Positions 45,182 to 57,545 of a stretch of DNA of 64,000 bases are shown in pieces. The stretch lies in contig RDEW01000045.1 of assembly GCA_011109175.1 (NCBI GenBank), positions 239,417 to 303,416 of the forward strand, given 5' to 3'. A program made the position numbers and the translations under genes. Source of the DNA: Dicyema japonicum. Lineage: Eukaryota; Dicyemida; Rhombozoa; Dicyemidae. Position 1 is the stretch's first letter, and each line of letters begins with the position of its first letter. The notes under the pieces were generated by a model. It worked only from the letters and a program-made list of their open reading frames with translations, was not told the DNA's origin and made no database searches.

Positions 45182-47019
45182 ATGTATGAATGGTTGGATA
45201 TGCAGGACGTGGAGTTTAATCCACCAAAATCAAATCAGAATGAAAGCTCATTTTCACCAAGAATTGCCAATTACACGGCTGATGGAGTTATCAACTTCAT
45301 TGAATCAGAGTTTACTAATCATAAAATGAATGAACTAAAGTGGGACCTTGAGAGAGCAGAATATAATGTTATATGATAAATATATGTTTAGGCAAAAATA
45401 GCTTATTTGAAGGATTTATGTGAAAAGGACAAATTGGTAATACGAGAATTGGTCAATCGTATTAAAATTCTTGAAAATTCTTTGATTTCTGTTAATAATA
45501 AAGACCCGAAATTGTTCGAACGTAATTTTATTTACTTTTATAGATAATTTGATTAATAACACTGATAATTCTAAATGGAGGGATGGAAGAGATTAACTTA
45601 AGCGGTTTTAGTTATTATAATATTTAGGTATTTAGAGGAAATCGGAGTTGATGACTTTTTAGTTGACTTACGGGATTCACATGTCCGTCTTAAATTAGGC
45701 CTTCCACAGCATAAAGAGCTTACTAAGAACAATTTTGACAGGATTGAGGAAAATAAGAAAATTGATAATCCCATTCTTATAGAAGAGAATACACTAAGTG
45801 AAACAGAAATTGATGATAAATTCATAATCAGTCTCAATTCCCAGTATTCACATCACTATGTAAATTAACATATCCTGCCGTTAAGGCAAAAGCTTGATGA
45901 AATCAAAAACTCAAATGTTCGTCTTTTATAGTAAACTTTAGCCTAATTTTCCCGCTAAAACTATCGAAATTTGTTATGGGTTTGTTATCATAATATAACT
46001 AAGTCATCTTCTGCCTGCTAGATCTACTGCTTTCCACCCTAAACTCCCTCTATTAGCTACTGGATCAGATGACCACCTTGTTAGACTCTGGTATTTGGAT
46101 TTAGATAACGAAAAGTATTATTTTTGAATAACTAAGTGAACTATTCGTACCAAGTCTCACATACTATGGAAGTCTGTCCCCAGTTCTTTGCATTGTATTC
46201 ACAGAGGATGGTTGTAAACTTGTCGCAGGCACCTTAACTGGGAATTTTATGATCTGGAATTGTCCTCGTGATCCTTTGATTGAAAACTTTAATAATTTAT
46301 ATTATTCAGAATTAACAAAAAGTGTGGAGATTTGCACACATTTGGATGCAGTATGGAATATTTGTATGAATTCTAATTTTGTGATATCTCTGTCTGCTGA
46401 TGGTTGGATTAAGATGACCAGTTTGACAACTTTGAGTCTTGATAAGTCCTTTCAGTTGATAGGAGGTATTACAGTCATTAATTCAAAGACAGGAGGGCGG
46501 TTTCGATGACTGTGGCTGATGGAAGATTGTTGATTGGGTACAACACATCGACTGTTGAAATAAGGTCAATGGATACCTTTGATGTTGTTTTTGAGTTGAA
46601 ATTATGTATTTAATGATTTTAATTAAAGGTTCTTCTGTTTGTCAGGTCATTTCTACAAAATTTTATCCTTTTTATGTTGTGACTTGTTTAGATGGGATAG
46701 TTCACTTTTTAAACATGAATGGAGGTTTTTTATGTTTGACCATCTTAGAGACTCAAATGATTGAGGCACATGATTGTCCAATTACATCAGCAGTGTTGGA
46801 TGGTTGTAGACTTATAATGCAGGTTATTCATTGTAAGGGACCGATGGTTGTGTGAAAATATGGAATATAGAAACATCTGAATGTGTCTATGAATTTAAAT
46901 TTGAACGGAGTAATTTTGATGAATGTGTTGTTTCTGTGGGATTTGATAGACTGAGAGATCTCAATGCTGTTTCCTTTGGTGATGGCTCAATTGTAATGTT
47001 ACATGGAAATTATTGTTGA
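45182..47019 (+). CDS. STRN: Striatin, scaffold subunit of the STRIPAK complex
   Basis: Striatins are B-type subunits of PP2A that hold kinases and MOB proteins in STRIPAK. Start at 45182. Residues 30-100 match the striatin N-terminus (YTADGVINFIESEF, the caveolin-binding-like segment, and a coiled coil with AKIAYLKDLCEKD and RELVNRIKILENSL). The middle contains YLEEIGVDDFLVDLRDSH. The C-terminal half has WD repeats: AFHPKLPLLATGSDDH, THLDAVWNICMNSN, FYVVTCLDGIVHFLN and TDGCVKIWNIETSECVYEF, ending near SIVMLHGNYC. Introns 45368-45391 (24 nt), 45522-45543 (22), 46115-46136 (22) and 46606-46628 (23). One junction near 46820-46836 needs either a very short intron or one indel. Confidence 0.88.
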
Positions 47020-47818
47020 CTATGTTATGGTTAATCAGTGTTTTTTGTAGTTGTCATCCCTAAAGTTTGGAATTTAACAAATGAAACCAAATTTTATTTA
47101 ACTAGTCCCAATTAATCCTCTTAGCGAATAATTATATAATTTCGCATTACCACTCATGGACATCCCTTAAGTGACAGAACAAGTCTTACATATTAAAAGC
47201 ATCCTATTATTAATTAACTTAATACACAATCAAGTTACCACCACATTTACTCAGTTCCTACAATCACAAAGACAAGGCCTTCCTGCACACAAGTCCATTT
47301 ATAATCATTGTGGGGGCTTCCAATACAAACTCCATTGTAATGAAAAGTACTAATGATTTTTGATACCGTCCTTGCACTGGCTACTTCATGAGACAGGTGT
47401 ATCACCTGATTAACCATGAAGAAAGTTTCCGATCCATGCTTGAGATTCAATTTGGAATAAGTTACCGATCTTAAATCTCCAAAACAATCACTCCCTTCAG
47501 AGCCCCAAGAAAGTTGACTAACCAGAAGGCGTCCAGTAATATCAGACTGAATATTTTTCAAGTAAGTTTTTCGGAGTCAAACGTTTAATGAATATCTACA
47601 AAATAGATGACAGCCTTCATATGTCTGAGTTTATTTGAGAATCCAGTACTGACGAAATCCTTCAACGTTGTTAAATGGATGGAAGAAGAGCGTTCAGTTA
47701 TGGATACGGCAAAAATTACATGTTGGTACAAAGTTCTTAATTTTTGAAAGGAATATTTTTTTTGAACATTTTTAACATTATACAGAGAAATTTTATTATC
47801 AAATGAATAAAAATTAAA
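47020..47818 (-). other. Intergenic with an unassigned 104-codon minus frame
   Basis: The minus frame 47561-47247 reads GRLLVSQLSWGSEGSDCF and HLSHEVASARTVSKIIS. Composition is protein-like, but I recognise no family. Just upstream (about 47640-47590) the strand reads AVIYFVDIH, vaguely like a motif A of reverse transcriptases, so a LINE origin is possible. Confidence 0.3.
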
Positions 47819-50530
47819 TTAAGGCATCTGAATGGCCATGCTATTTCCCCTAACAATAGCCAACGAGATACGTTCTCGGAACCAACCAGTCTCTCGCGGA
47901 TCCATGGTCACAGCTTGAATCATTGAGCCGATCTTACGAACCAACTCATCTGCTTGGGGGCCAAGGATTCCTGACGTTTCCACCGCGAATGGAACAAAAA
48001 GATACTCCTCCGAAATTCTCTGGTACTTCCTCCTCTTTCGTTCCTCGGCCTGCTTTGAAGCATGTCCTGGGTCTGAAGCAGAAGCAACCAAATTAGACGG
48101 GGAATAAGTATCAACACACGTCGCGTCCCAGATCAGGTTTCGTCCGTTGGCGAATGGAAAAGTCGTCATCCCATCAGGGCGTTTTCCATCGTTTCGGAAA
48201 GACCAGCAGGTTCTAACAGGCAATGGTGTCAGCAGAGGCAAGGGAATTCTTTAATGTCATGTTAAGACAGGAGTGCCTGGGGAAACGACCCGCACTCATC
48301 TTGCATGACAAGGGATGATAACCAAAAGGATCGATCCAACGTCCACAGCGGCATTTTCTTTCGGCACACAATTTAAGACCAAGACGAAGCGAGGTAGCTA
48401 TTCTCACAGCCTCATCATCCAACAAGTTTCCAATTTTGGCAGATGGATAAGCGTTCATCCAGGCCCTCGTCGAGTGACAACTGGCTGTTTTGAGGCAGGC
48501 AAGCCTTCTTACATCTTCCGTCTTTTCAAGGGACTCTTTCTTCTTTTCGAAGACACAAAACAAATAGGACTTTTGCTTATCACAATTGGCCGAAGCATTC
48601 AGGTACAAATTCATCCCAGGCTCCCGACGGCGTCAGCGGTACGTTTAGTCCGGAAGTAGAGTGAAGGACCGTATCCACTAAACGCCTTGACGAGCCGAAC
48701 GAATATAAATAGGCGCCCAAAGCAACGTCCGAAGGAAGAGAAAGACCCAAACCACCGTAGGCTACAGGGAGTGAGGCCTGTAACCATCCGAAATCATCAA
48801 AACAAACATTAAGAATGGACCCCATCGTTGACCGGATATCCATATCAATTAACGATAGAAGGTCTTTTTCGGCGTAGCATGGGGATCCCCGTAGAATAAA
48901 AAGGAGTTTTGGGAGGAGACAATTCTTCAGCATAAAAAAGGCGACATGACGGTCCAAAAAACTCATCCTGTCGGCATACTGACGTAAATTAGTCCTCTTG
49001 CCTTCCAATAACTCCCTCACCCGGTTTACCAAAATCCCACACCCAAGGAAGTCGAGAGAATCAATATGAGTCTCCCTAACCCCTGGGATGATATCGCAGA
49101 GTTTTCTATGAAAAAGGTAGAATGAATCGGAACTCAAATTCAGATTAATTGCTTCGCACTTTTCATTGTTAAATTCCAGACCGATTTTTCCACACAAACG
49201 TCTGATCGATGCAACTTTGGAGAGAATATCATCGGGACTTCCACCGAGAATACAATCGTCCAGATACCAGACGTTTAGTGGAGTGCAACGGTCCTGGGCA
49301 ATATGGTCGATAGACAAGGAAAATAGAAGAGGACCGAGTGGGTCCCCCTGTTGAACTCCGGATCCGGATGAAATAATTCCGCTGCCAAAAACAAGAGGGG
49401 ATGGATCCGAATACGCGAGATATACAAAGGGATAAATCTGAGGAATCCTCCTACAGGTATCAAGAACGGTGTCCCTTTGACTGAATTGAAGGCATTCCGG
49501 AGGTCCAATTTGAATAAAACTCTGTCCTCAACATTCAATTCAGCTGATTGTGATGCAAATTCTCTCACTGCGTGGAACCCCAGCTTCACACACCAAGCTG
49601 CGAAGGACAAAATTCGGCTGAAATTCGGGAGATAACAAAACGACAAGCCATTTTTGCGGATAAACGTCGAAATACGTTTCCAATTGCAATGGGGCGAATA
49701 CCACCATCTTTTTTTCCAAGGCTCGTTAGATTCGCTGAAAAGAGGAGATTCCGACCAAAATCGGAAACGTTTCCGGAAAGCATGCGAGCTACGAGATCCC
49801 GGGTTCGCTCCAAGAGTAGCGATCCAGGCCTGCCGACAAAGTGGGACACCAAGTCTGACAGATGGCCAGGTTTGAGACCGTCAACTTTTCCACTGCTACT
49901 TCTTCGGAAAGAACAAAGAGAATTGTAAATGGCTGAAGTGGAAATATCATGCATAGATTGTTCTGGACGAACAGGTTTACAAAAGTCTTCTGGTTCTGGA
50001 AAATGTTTCTGTCCCAATATACAGAATGTCTCCTGAGTGGTTTTCACTGGGTCAAAATCCGTACAAACAGTTCGAACTGCAGCAGTAAGATCGCCTCCAG
50101 CAATTTCCTCCTGACACGAGAGCGATGCCTCTCAGGAGCCATACTGGATTGTTTGGAATTGGACTTTGGGAAGTAATCAACTGGGGAAACAAATAATTCT
50201 TCAGCCAGGGACTCCCATTAATCCATAAAGGCACTCACGCGCTTCTTCAGGACATGGGATAGAGAGGGTTTCCGAGAAGATGGGGCAGGCTTACGCTCTA
50301 ACCCCATAGCCAGGACAGGGAAAGAGAAAAGAATTATCCAATCCTTTTTCGAGTCATTGGACACAGCTTTCTCAATGCAAGAAGAAAGGGCAGAAGCAAT
50401 TGAGATCCGGGAAGCTTTGGGGATCCTGACAGGGATAATCTTCCTTTGTCGCGTGTTTGATAATAAAACCAGAAATTCCTCCGGAGACATGGCTTCCAGA
50501 AGATCTGATACAGATGATGATGACACAAAA
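47819..50530 (-). mobile_element. Family H LINE, nearly complete but frameshifted
   Basis: Minus strand, N to C: 50526-50218 with RIPKASRISIASALSSCI; 50047-49586 with SGKVDGLKPGHLSDLV and KKDGGIRPIAIGNVF (fingers); 49550-49500 FKLDLRNAFNSV (motif A); YLDD box at 49255-49266; thumb LDFLGCGIL and LRGSPCYAEKDLL. Then a zinc knuckle (CRCGRWIDPFGYHPLSC, about 48350-48300) and a C-terminal domain RPDGMTTFPFANGRNLIWDA with CVDTY. The PD...D pattern looks like a PD-(D/E)xK nuclease, though assignment is inference. At least four frame changes. Confidence 0.8.
48580..49317 (-). pseudogene. Family H reverse transcriptase, palm and thumb segment
   Basis: The longest uninterrupted frame of this element (245 codons). 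It opens just before TPLNVWYLDDCILGGSPDD, the catalytic Y-x-D-D turn, then KIGLEFNNEKCEAINL (primer-grip region) and a thumb with RMSFLDRHVAFFMLKNCL and LLSLIDMDIRSTMGSIL. The end GLGLSLPSDVALGAYL is the conserved segment before the zinc knuckle. Motif B is lost in the frame break upstream (49320-49400), so the enzyme is not complete. Confidence 0.8.
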
Positions 50531-52211
50531 TGATCATGAGGTTCAATTTTAGTGAGTTCCAGTCGGCACGACCAGCACGACCACGAGGGAAGTGATCGAG
50601 CAATTTTCTTGGATAGTTTTTCACAACCTATGTGGTAGTAACCAACACATACAGAACATCGAATCCCGCACTTGCGAGAATTGGATACTCTGCACCCTTT
50701 GAGGTGTCTTGGTGTAGTACATCATAAAAAACAGACATGAATAGATAATAGGAGAGAGAACTGTATATATTAATGAATTGGTAATTTCCAAAAGAATTTG
50801 TGGCCTTGTGGAAAGTATTATCTCCATTTTGATTACTCGTGGAAGATAAGGCATAACTAAAATGAAGTAATATTTGAATTTTGTAGATTTATTCAAATAA
50901 TCGTATTAACTTTCATTTACACGTGGAGGTTCTTGCTCAGATGGAAGGCAGTCATTATGAATCTAAGTAGACACTGCAACCAACTAGCCAATGCACTTGA
51001 TTATTGTCACACAACCCATCCCAAACCACAATAAAAGGTGGAAACGTCTATTCCATCAAGTTGTGGGAACCTCTCCATTGTATTGGGGAAGAGAATTTGG
51101 GCAGAAAATTTCATATTGCTACCAATAGTAGTTCGCATTCGTTGTTCTTATGTCTCTGTCTCCAACCAACTGTCATATGCAGGACACACACTTTATTTAA
51201 GTAAAGAACAGTTAATTTTAACTAATCGTAGAACCAAGGAATGATCTTAACTTCTTTTTTCTTTTTCTTGTGTGTGGGTTTTTTTAACTATCCAGTTCCG
51301 CAGTGAGGTCCACTGATGACGGAGTCACTCGTCAAACCTTTTCAAGAGAGATACGATTAGTATACATTCAAACTTAGGAACTTTTTTTGGGGGAGTCAAT
51401 CTCTGCTTACTTTGAAGTCGGGTTCTTTAATTTTAGTTTACATTGTCGATTTTAGACGTGTCTCTTTCAAATAACAAATTAAATCATATCCATAATTATT
51501 GGAACCCGTTCGGTGAAATATGGAAGAGATATCCTTTAAAGATACTGTCCGATCACTTTGCTTCTCCCGAGACAGGCGGTTCCCTTGACGCTTCATGATT
51601 TGGCGAAAAGCAGTAAGAAAATCTTCCTTGTATTTTTATTTTTGAATTATTTAACACGTAAAAATTGCCAAGTAAGTCAAACACAACTGTCCAAGAAATG
51701 ACTGCCAATTTTCTACCTTTACCCCTAAAAGTAATAGGTAAACCAAATGTAAGACTAATAGATAGGCCTTTAGCTATATTCTCAAGAAAAATTCAAAAAA
51801 ATAACTTGCATCCTATTGGTGATACTCGTCCCAGTTCCTAAGGTTGTCGTGATGGGAGGAATTTGATTTTTAGTGTTAAGCATTTGACTTTTTTTTAGTT
51901 CTGAAATATCGCGTATCTGATGTCTACTGAGTAACTTATTTTGCCTGTGTATATTATTATTAACTTACCAATATGACCCCAGCACGAACAGTCATAGCTA
52001 ATTAATCCAATGAAAAAACCAAAGGAGGAACATCTGCTTGTGCCGAGTGTATTTGATGAGAGAAGTGCTGATGCCACATTGAGATATTTCATAGTAACAG
52101 TTCACAAAATCACTGTGTTATTATTATTATTTATCAAACTTAAATTAATAAAATTACTTTCATTATAAATTTAAATAAATAAATTGAGTTAACGTGCATT
52201 TCTTGTGGATT
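50531..52211. other. Mostly non-coding spacer with one D-repeat piece
   Basis: 51005-51105 shares ATAAAAGGTGGAAACGTCTA and GTTGTGGGAACCTCTCCA-type blocks with the middle of repeat D. The remaining sequence, including the AT-rich part near 52100-52200, has no recognised gene. Several frames of 65-90 codons are without motifs. Confidence 0.45.
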
Positions 52212-52740
52212 ATGGTATTTTCCTATCATAATTGTCTTTAGCAAAGAAGATAAGTGCGTTTGAGAGGTGAATATATTTATCGTAAGTCAATTGAACAACG
52301 AGACCAACAAATAGCTGAAAATAAACAAAAAAATGCGGAAAGCAGTTGAAAACAACGCGCAGATTTCTCACGTGAATCACTGTGACTACGAATATCGCTG
52401 GACAGGGGTGACGGATCCGAAAAAAATCATCACCACCTCTCGAGACCCCAGTTCTCGTCTTCGCCAATTCGCGCAGGAAATGCGACTGGTATTTCCCAAT
52501 TCGCACCGAATAAACCGTGGTAACTGCCAAGAACAGGAACTCATCAACGCTGTACGTGGCAATGATACTACCGACGTAATAATTTTGATGGAAATACGTG
52601 GAAAACCTGGTAACTTTAAAATTAAATCCAGATGGGTTTGTTGTCTCCCATTTTCCTTTTGGTTTAACAGCCTACTTTACTTTGTACAACTGTGTGCTAA
52701 GGTACGATATTGTGAGTGGATGGACACACTATATTACTGA
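52212..52740 (+). pseudogene. IMP4: IMP4-like U3 snoRNP protein, N-terminal half, apparently broken
   Basis: IMP4 is a Brix-domain protein of the U3 snoRNP that helps pre-18S rRNA processing in the nucleolus. After ATG at 52212 and a 27-nt intron (52215-52241) the frame gives QRR-stop-VRLRGEYIYRK, aligned with the family N-terminus except that TAA (52251-52253) stands where a charged residue is expected. A one-base shift occurs in the A run near 52331. Then YEYRWTGVTDPKKIITTSRD, SSRLRQFAQEMRLVFP and, after a 22-nt intron (52609-52630), SHFPFGLTAYFTLYN. Similarity stops near LRYDI (about 52710), so roughly the last 120 residues are missing. Confidence 0.75.
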
Positions 52741-53790
52741 ATTTAGATTGGTTGTGTCCATTACTCCCCGCTGATCTACAAACTGACTTGAAGTTCTCTT
52801 GACGGTATTTGTTTACATAACTCCAGTTTCACGAAGCCATCTACGTTAATGTACGCGACAGTTTGTTTCCTAAACACGTGACTGATTATTTATTTTATGA
52901 ATTTCGCGCTAGTACCAAGTTGACGACTCTGTTGGTGAGAGAAGACATCTAATGTTTGGATAGAATGTGCATTTTGTCCATGTTTGATATAATAATCTCT
53001 ACAACACGTCCTATTATTCATAGCTTGGATGACTTCGGGACAATTATTGGATTAAAAAGATGTGTCAGAATGGTTATTGGTTGTGTTGTAGTTCGGGTTA
53101 TCCCTGATCACATTCCTTACAATATTTGTATTTTTGGCTCTTTTGGTTGAGGAATTATCTCAGTTTATGGGGGATTTTATTTGTGAGGACATTTCGATGT
53201 GATTATCTGTTTATGGGGAATTCTATTTGTGAGGACATTTCGATCCGATTATCTTATTGTTGAGGGAGGTTGACCAAAAATACTACGATAGATAATGCCA
53301 CCCAAGGGAGTTATGAAATCGATGAAAATATTTCGGTTTGTGGATGTGGAAACTTGCTCACTAAGGATTATTGGTGGAAGATTAAAAGTTTTAGTCTGTT
53401 TCGGTAAGAAATACTCATGAAATTTATTGAATTTTAGGCGGAAGACTCACTGAGAGTGTTTGTTGAATCCAACTATGCTGACGGACTAATGTCTGTGTTC
53501 GTATAGTCAAATTATTATTTCCTCGTTTGACCAACAGCAGTCTCATTACCTCTCTGATGATATATCATGTGAGCATACTCCCTCCACTGACATTCCATTA
53601 ATAGCGGTCTGTCTACTTATGAATGAAAACCTCGCAGAAATGTTGGCAAATTATTATGACAAACTACAAGACTGTCTAACCAAATACACGTGTCAACTTG
53701 TTATTGTCGAATACTCTCAATCACAAAACTCCCATTAATGATTTATACAAGCAATTTCCGTCGATAAAATTGGAATTAAATAAATTTGTG
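52741..53790 (+). other. Unrecognised exon-like frames and a direct repeat
   Basis: About 52830-52940 reads HEAIYVNVRDSLFPKHVT and ASTKLTTLLVRED. 52956-53150 has RPIIHSLDDFGTIIGLKR. 53297-53400 starts MPPKGVMKSMKIFRFVDV and, after an intron-like gap, continues AEDSLRVFVESNYADG. 53560-53710 gives NENLAEMLANYYDKLQD. They look like exons of one or two small host genes, but I cannot name them. At 53154-53252 a unit of about 50 bases containing ATTTGTGAGGACATTTCGAT is duplicated in tandem. Confidence 0.35.
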
Positions 53791-55480
53791 ATGATTTGTA
53801 GTATATGTGTATTCGTGTTAGTGGGAATTATATTCCCTTTGATTAGGAGTTTTGGGGGTCATACAGTCCGTTGATGAGGTCAAACAGAAGTGGAGTATAT
53901 TTTGAATGATATGGAGGATTTGTCAATGGTTATTTGGGGGAGACTAATCTATATATTTATTAAAACTCAATGTTGATGTTTATGACACTATAACTCGCGG
54001 ATAAATGGACTTATTTTAATTTAAAAAAACTTTCGAATAGATAAAAACATTTCCAAAAAAGTGAGTGAGTTTCTGAAAACATTATCCTGTCAAATGGCGT
54101 GACCTCAATGTTAATTTCACTTAATTATTTTAGGCACTAATACAAGATCCCATGGATCCAGGAGATGGTAGACAATAGGAGATAGCTTACGTGGGTAAAA
54201 ATTATTAAAGGCAATCGAGGATACATGCACAAAAATGCGGGATGAAGAATCAGAAGAACAGCAGAAACGTCATATAACTGAATTGAGAACACATGCAAAA
54301 CAATGGGGGATGATGAATCAGCAGAACATCATAGCAGTCGGTTCCCAGAATTGAGAACACAAGTCTGAATGTGTTCATCCTCTCATTATTTTGCATGTGT
54401 TGAGAACACATTCCTGCAAGTCTGAAGTCTGAGGTGTAGAGGTCCCAGAAGAGTGTGACGTCCTTTATCAAATAATCGAAGCTCCCGACAGGCCATTTCC
54501 AGTATTGTAATAATTACTATGGACTTTCTCATTGACAAACTACCGTAATTAACTGACTTGTAACTATCAGATGCTTTCTTACTTTATGTCCTCTACCACG
54601 TTGTCTTTAAAAGTTATGACTGTAATTTAATCTTTTAGATCAAAGAATTGTGAGAATACTGAATATTTATATGTCATTTGAGATTATTTCGTTCAGATTT
54701 TGCCTGTTGTTATAATACAATGTCTTATCAAAGATTGTTGTGAAAATTAGAAAATTATAACAAAACAAAAGACATTCCCAATTCCAAACATTTTTGGTAT
54801 CGACAATTATTTCTGTTCTCTTCGTCGACCATACATGTCACATACTTTAAACACTTGTAGGTCGCATTGGCTATATGAGACCCTCTGTAAAAGTTCTATA
54901 GTTATAATGATTTAGTTACTTTGCATCCTTCGCCTGAATGCTGGTGAAGTTGTGTTTGTCATGGCCACTCAAAAAATGGAGGATTGCCATCCGGGTCTTT
55001 CGGATAGAACGCGAAACGGTCGCGTAGCGCTTCGTATTTCTTCTCCTTTGCCCTTGTCGTTTTTTCCGCGGCATACAGTGTGTCTACCGCGCTCCCGCCA
55101 ATGTTGGACAGACAAAGTATTATTTAAATTTAATTCTGCAACATTAATTATGGAATAATAATAAATTTAATTCAAATCATTGATTTGTTGTTCAGATGAT
55201 TTTTTAACATACTTATAACTGGGTAACCTATGTTCGTTCAACTAGTGTTCACATGGATCCTTTCTCCACATAGGCCACTGATGTTCCTATTTATTAAGAC
55301 TATTTTTGTCATTAAAATCAAAAATTCATATGTTCTTTAAAATCGTTAAAACTCTCAAAAATATTTTTTTTTCTAATAATATAAATAGAGTCAAAAATTT
55401 GTCAAATTTGATTGTAATTTAAATTTTAAGTCAATAAAATCTGTTTTTTATTAACCGCGGACTCAGAATCGATCTAACTT
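53791..55480. other. Intergenic region with local repeats
   Basis: No recognised gene. Around 54230-54430, GAGAACACA-containing units recur in direct and inverted orientation (for example ACACATGCAAAACAATGG and, inverted, TTATTTTGCATGTGTTG), so a hairpin is possible. A 68-codon plus frame at 54952 (MATQKMEDCHPGLSDRTR) shows no family motif. Confidence 0.4.
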
Positions 55481-56360
55481 CTCATCATCACGGACTATTC
55501 CGGTGAAAATCATCATTGTCGCTCTCACAGTCGCTGCGGAGGACCTTTCTAGTACAATCGAGGATGCCTTCCTGACAAATTCAATACAAGACTTGGTTCG
55601 TCATGCTGAGACTTAATCGCAAGGGTAACTGAAATGAGTCTCTCGCTGTCACCATGAAGACAACCATTCGTTTTTATTAAAGGAACCCATTCCTCGGTTA
55701 ACCAACACCTTAACAAAATGCGGGAAACGTATAGTCAGAACAAGGAAGTAGAAGTGTTTCCTCTCAAGAAAACTGATCGCTCGATCGGACGCTGAACTAG
55801 TGGCATGCATGGCTTGGGAAGTCGAGTGTTGGATTCCTGAAGAACGCTGATAAACAACGAGAATGGGACAAGCTTTTATGATCATAGAAGAGATAAATCC
55901 TGTGCTTGATCAGTATCGTCTAGCTTGTCTGGCTTCTGCATCGACAAACAAGAGTGGAGCATAACTCAGAGCTTCATCATGTACCTCACTTGTGACACTA
56001 TTGGATGACGACGCAATGAGGATTGAGGTTTCAGTCGCCTCGGAATAGATGTTTGCACGATTCATCTCTGTAGATGTGAGGAATGGTCGGTGCGAAAGGT
56101 CTTCATGCTCTTTCCTGTCGGAGGATTTCTGAAAAAAGTCAAAGACACGCCTCAATAAACGAAGTTATTGGTAAGGTTAGATTTCCTGTCCAATTGGAGC
56201 TGCTTGGACTTGCTCGAGCCAACCGTAGACTGGACGTAACTACTCGACAGTTCATTTTTGAACCAGTCGCAGTGGAACCGTCAGGAATCATTGAAACAGG
56301 TCACTGGTCCTGCTAAACAGAATCGGATCGCTCATCGGGTGGAAAAAATGATAGGAGAGA
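55481..56360 (+). mobile_element. Family H LINE fragment, zinc knuckle and C-terminus
   Basis: Plus strand about 55910-56080 reads LACLASASTNKSGA and LVTLLDDDAMRIEV, the segment LLDDE.VR.. found before the zinc knuckle in copies at 48400 and 62760. 56083-56316 gives GAKGLHALSCRRI and SQRHASINEVIGKV, then FIFEPVAVEPSGI. The first cysteines of the knuckle are degraded and the PD box is lost. Reverse transcriptase absent. Confidence 0.65.
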
Positions 56361-56513
56361 AAGGAGATAACTCATTGAGCACATTTCCTTGCAAATCGTC
56401 AGGGGAAATGCCTTCTCAATTATGCGTTATATAAAAAAGTTTTTTTTTTTTTTAATTTTTTTTTATAAAAAAGTTGATATAATTATTATTAATCGTAAAT
56501 TTTTTTTGTTCTA

Positions 56514-57545
56514 GTGGTTTGGCGGATCTTACCAGCTAGTCAAAGTGTGTTCCGAGAAGGGAGGTCTACGGCAGACATTGTATGGAGCCACAGATGGCGC
56601 TGCGCAACGCACCAAAGATTCAAGAGCGCAACGACCGTGTTGGGAATAGATCTCTCCAGAGCTTTCGATTCAATAAACAGACAGAAACTGATGAATGTGC
56701 TTGAGCAAATATTGGATGAATCGTCGGTTAAGATAATCAGACTACTACTTGCGAACACAAGACTATCTGTGAGGACAGAAGGAGCAACTTCACGCAGTTT
56801 CAAAACAACGATTGGGACACCCCAAGGTGATTCCCTCTCCCCTTTACTATTCACCATATACCTTGAATCTGTACTCCGCGACCTCCGTAAATGCTATATA
56901 GGAGACATAGAAGAGACATCTTATGCGGATGATGTGGATTTCGTATCACTGGACGTGACAGCACTCCAACACCTACTAGAAAATGCACCTGCGGAGCTTG
57001 AGAAATGGTTTTTAGCGTAAATGTAAACAAAACTGAAATTACGGAAATCAAAAGAGAAGACGATATTACTCATGAAAGATGGAGACGTACTAATAAGCTC
57101 GGCTCTCTAGACGTACTAATAAGCTCAGCTCTAGGAGACGCTGAAGATGTACTAAGGAGGAAAACACTGGCAAATGCGGCAACGGCTAAACTGAAGAAAG
57201 GATGGCTAAAAGCCAAAGACTTGGAATTGACATCAGATGCAGGCTTTACAACGCGTTTGTGAAACCGATCCTACTGTATAACGCTGGGACATGGGGAAGT
57301 TCCTTCAACGAACTATTGAAACTGGATTCTTCCATAGAAGGCAACTAAGAAGCTTACTCGGAATGGAGTGGCCACGTAGAATATCAACCACTGGTATCTA
57401 CAACAAGTGTATGTGTTCTTACATCAGCAAGGATGTGATAGATGCCCGGTGGAGGCTATTTGGGCATGTACTAAAATTGAACCCGGACGCACCCGCTAAC
57501 AAAGCGATGGAAGATTACTTTGACAGTTGCGACAAACCCTTCTTA
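56514..57545 (+). mobile_element. Family A LINE copy A2, reverse transcriptase with intact YADD
   Basis: 56514-57020 is one open frame: VFREGRSTADIVWSHRW, GIDLSRAFDSINRQK (motif A), TIGTPQGDSLSPLLF (motif B) and TSYADDVDFVS (motif C). After a frame change 57005-57262 continues VNKTEITEIKRED, with a small internal duplication of the GSL...LGDAEDV area. 57291-57545 is thumb (WPRRISTTGIYNKC, RLFGHVLKLNPDAPAN). 5' truncated; the 3' end is fused to family B near 57545. Confidence 0.82.

Noticed and set aside
46820-46840. A 15-nt intron in striatin
   Set aside because: A GT...AG interval of 15 bases exists near 46822-46836 but does not give a clean frame; an indel is at least as likely.
52251-52253. 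TAA in IMP4 as evidence for a reassigned stop codon
   Set aside because: WDR35, striatin, kinase and hAT frames all end at conserved points with TAA or TGA, and no other conserved position shows TAA as sense. A single case is better explained by mutation or error.
54952-55158. 68-codon plus frame as a small gene
   Set aside because: No motif, no intron structure, no similarity to neighbouring families; could be chance.
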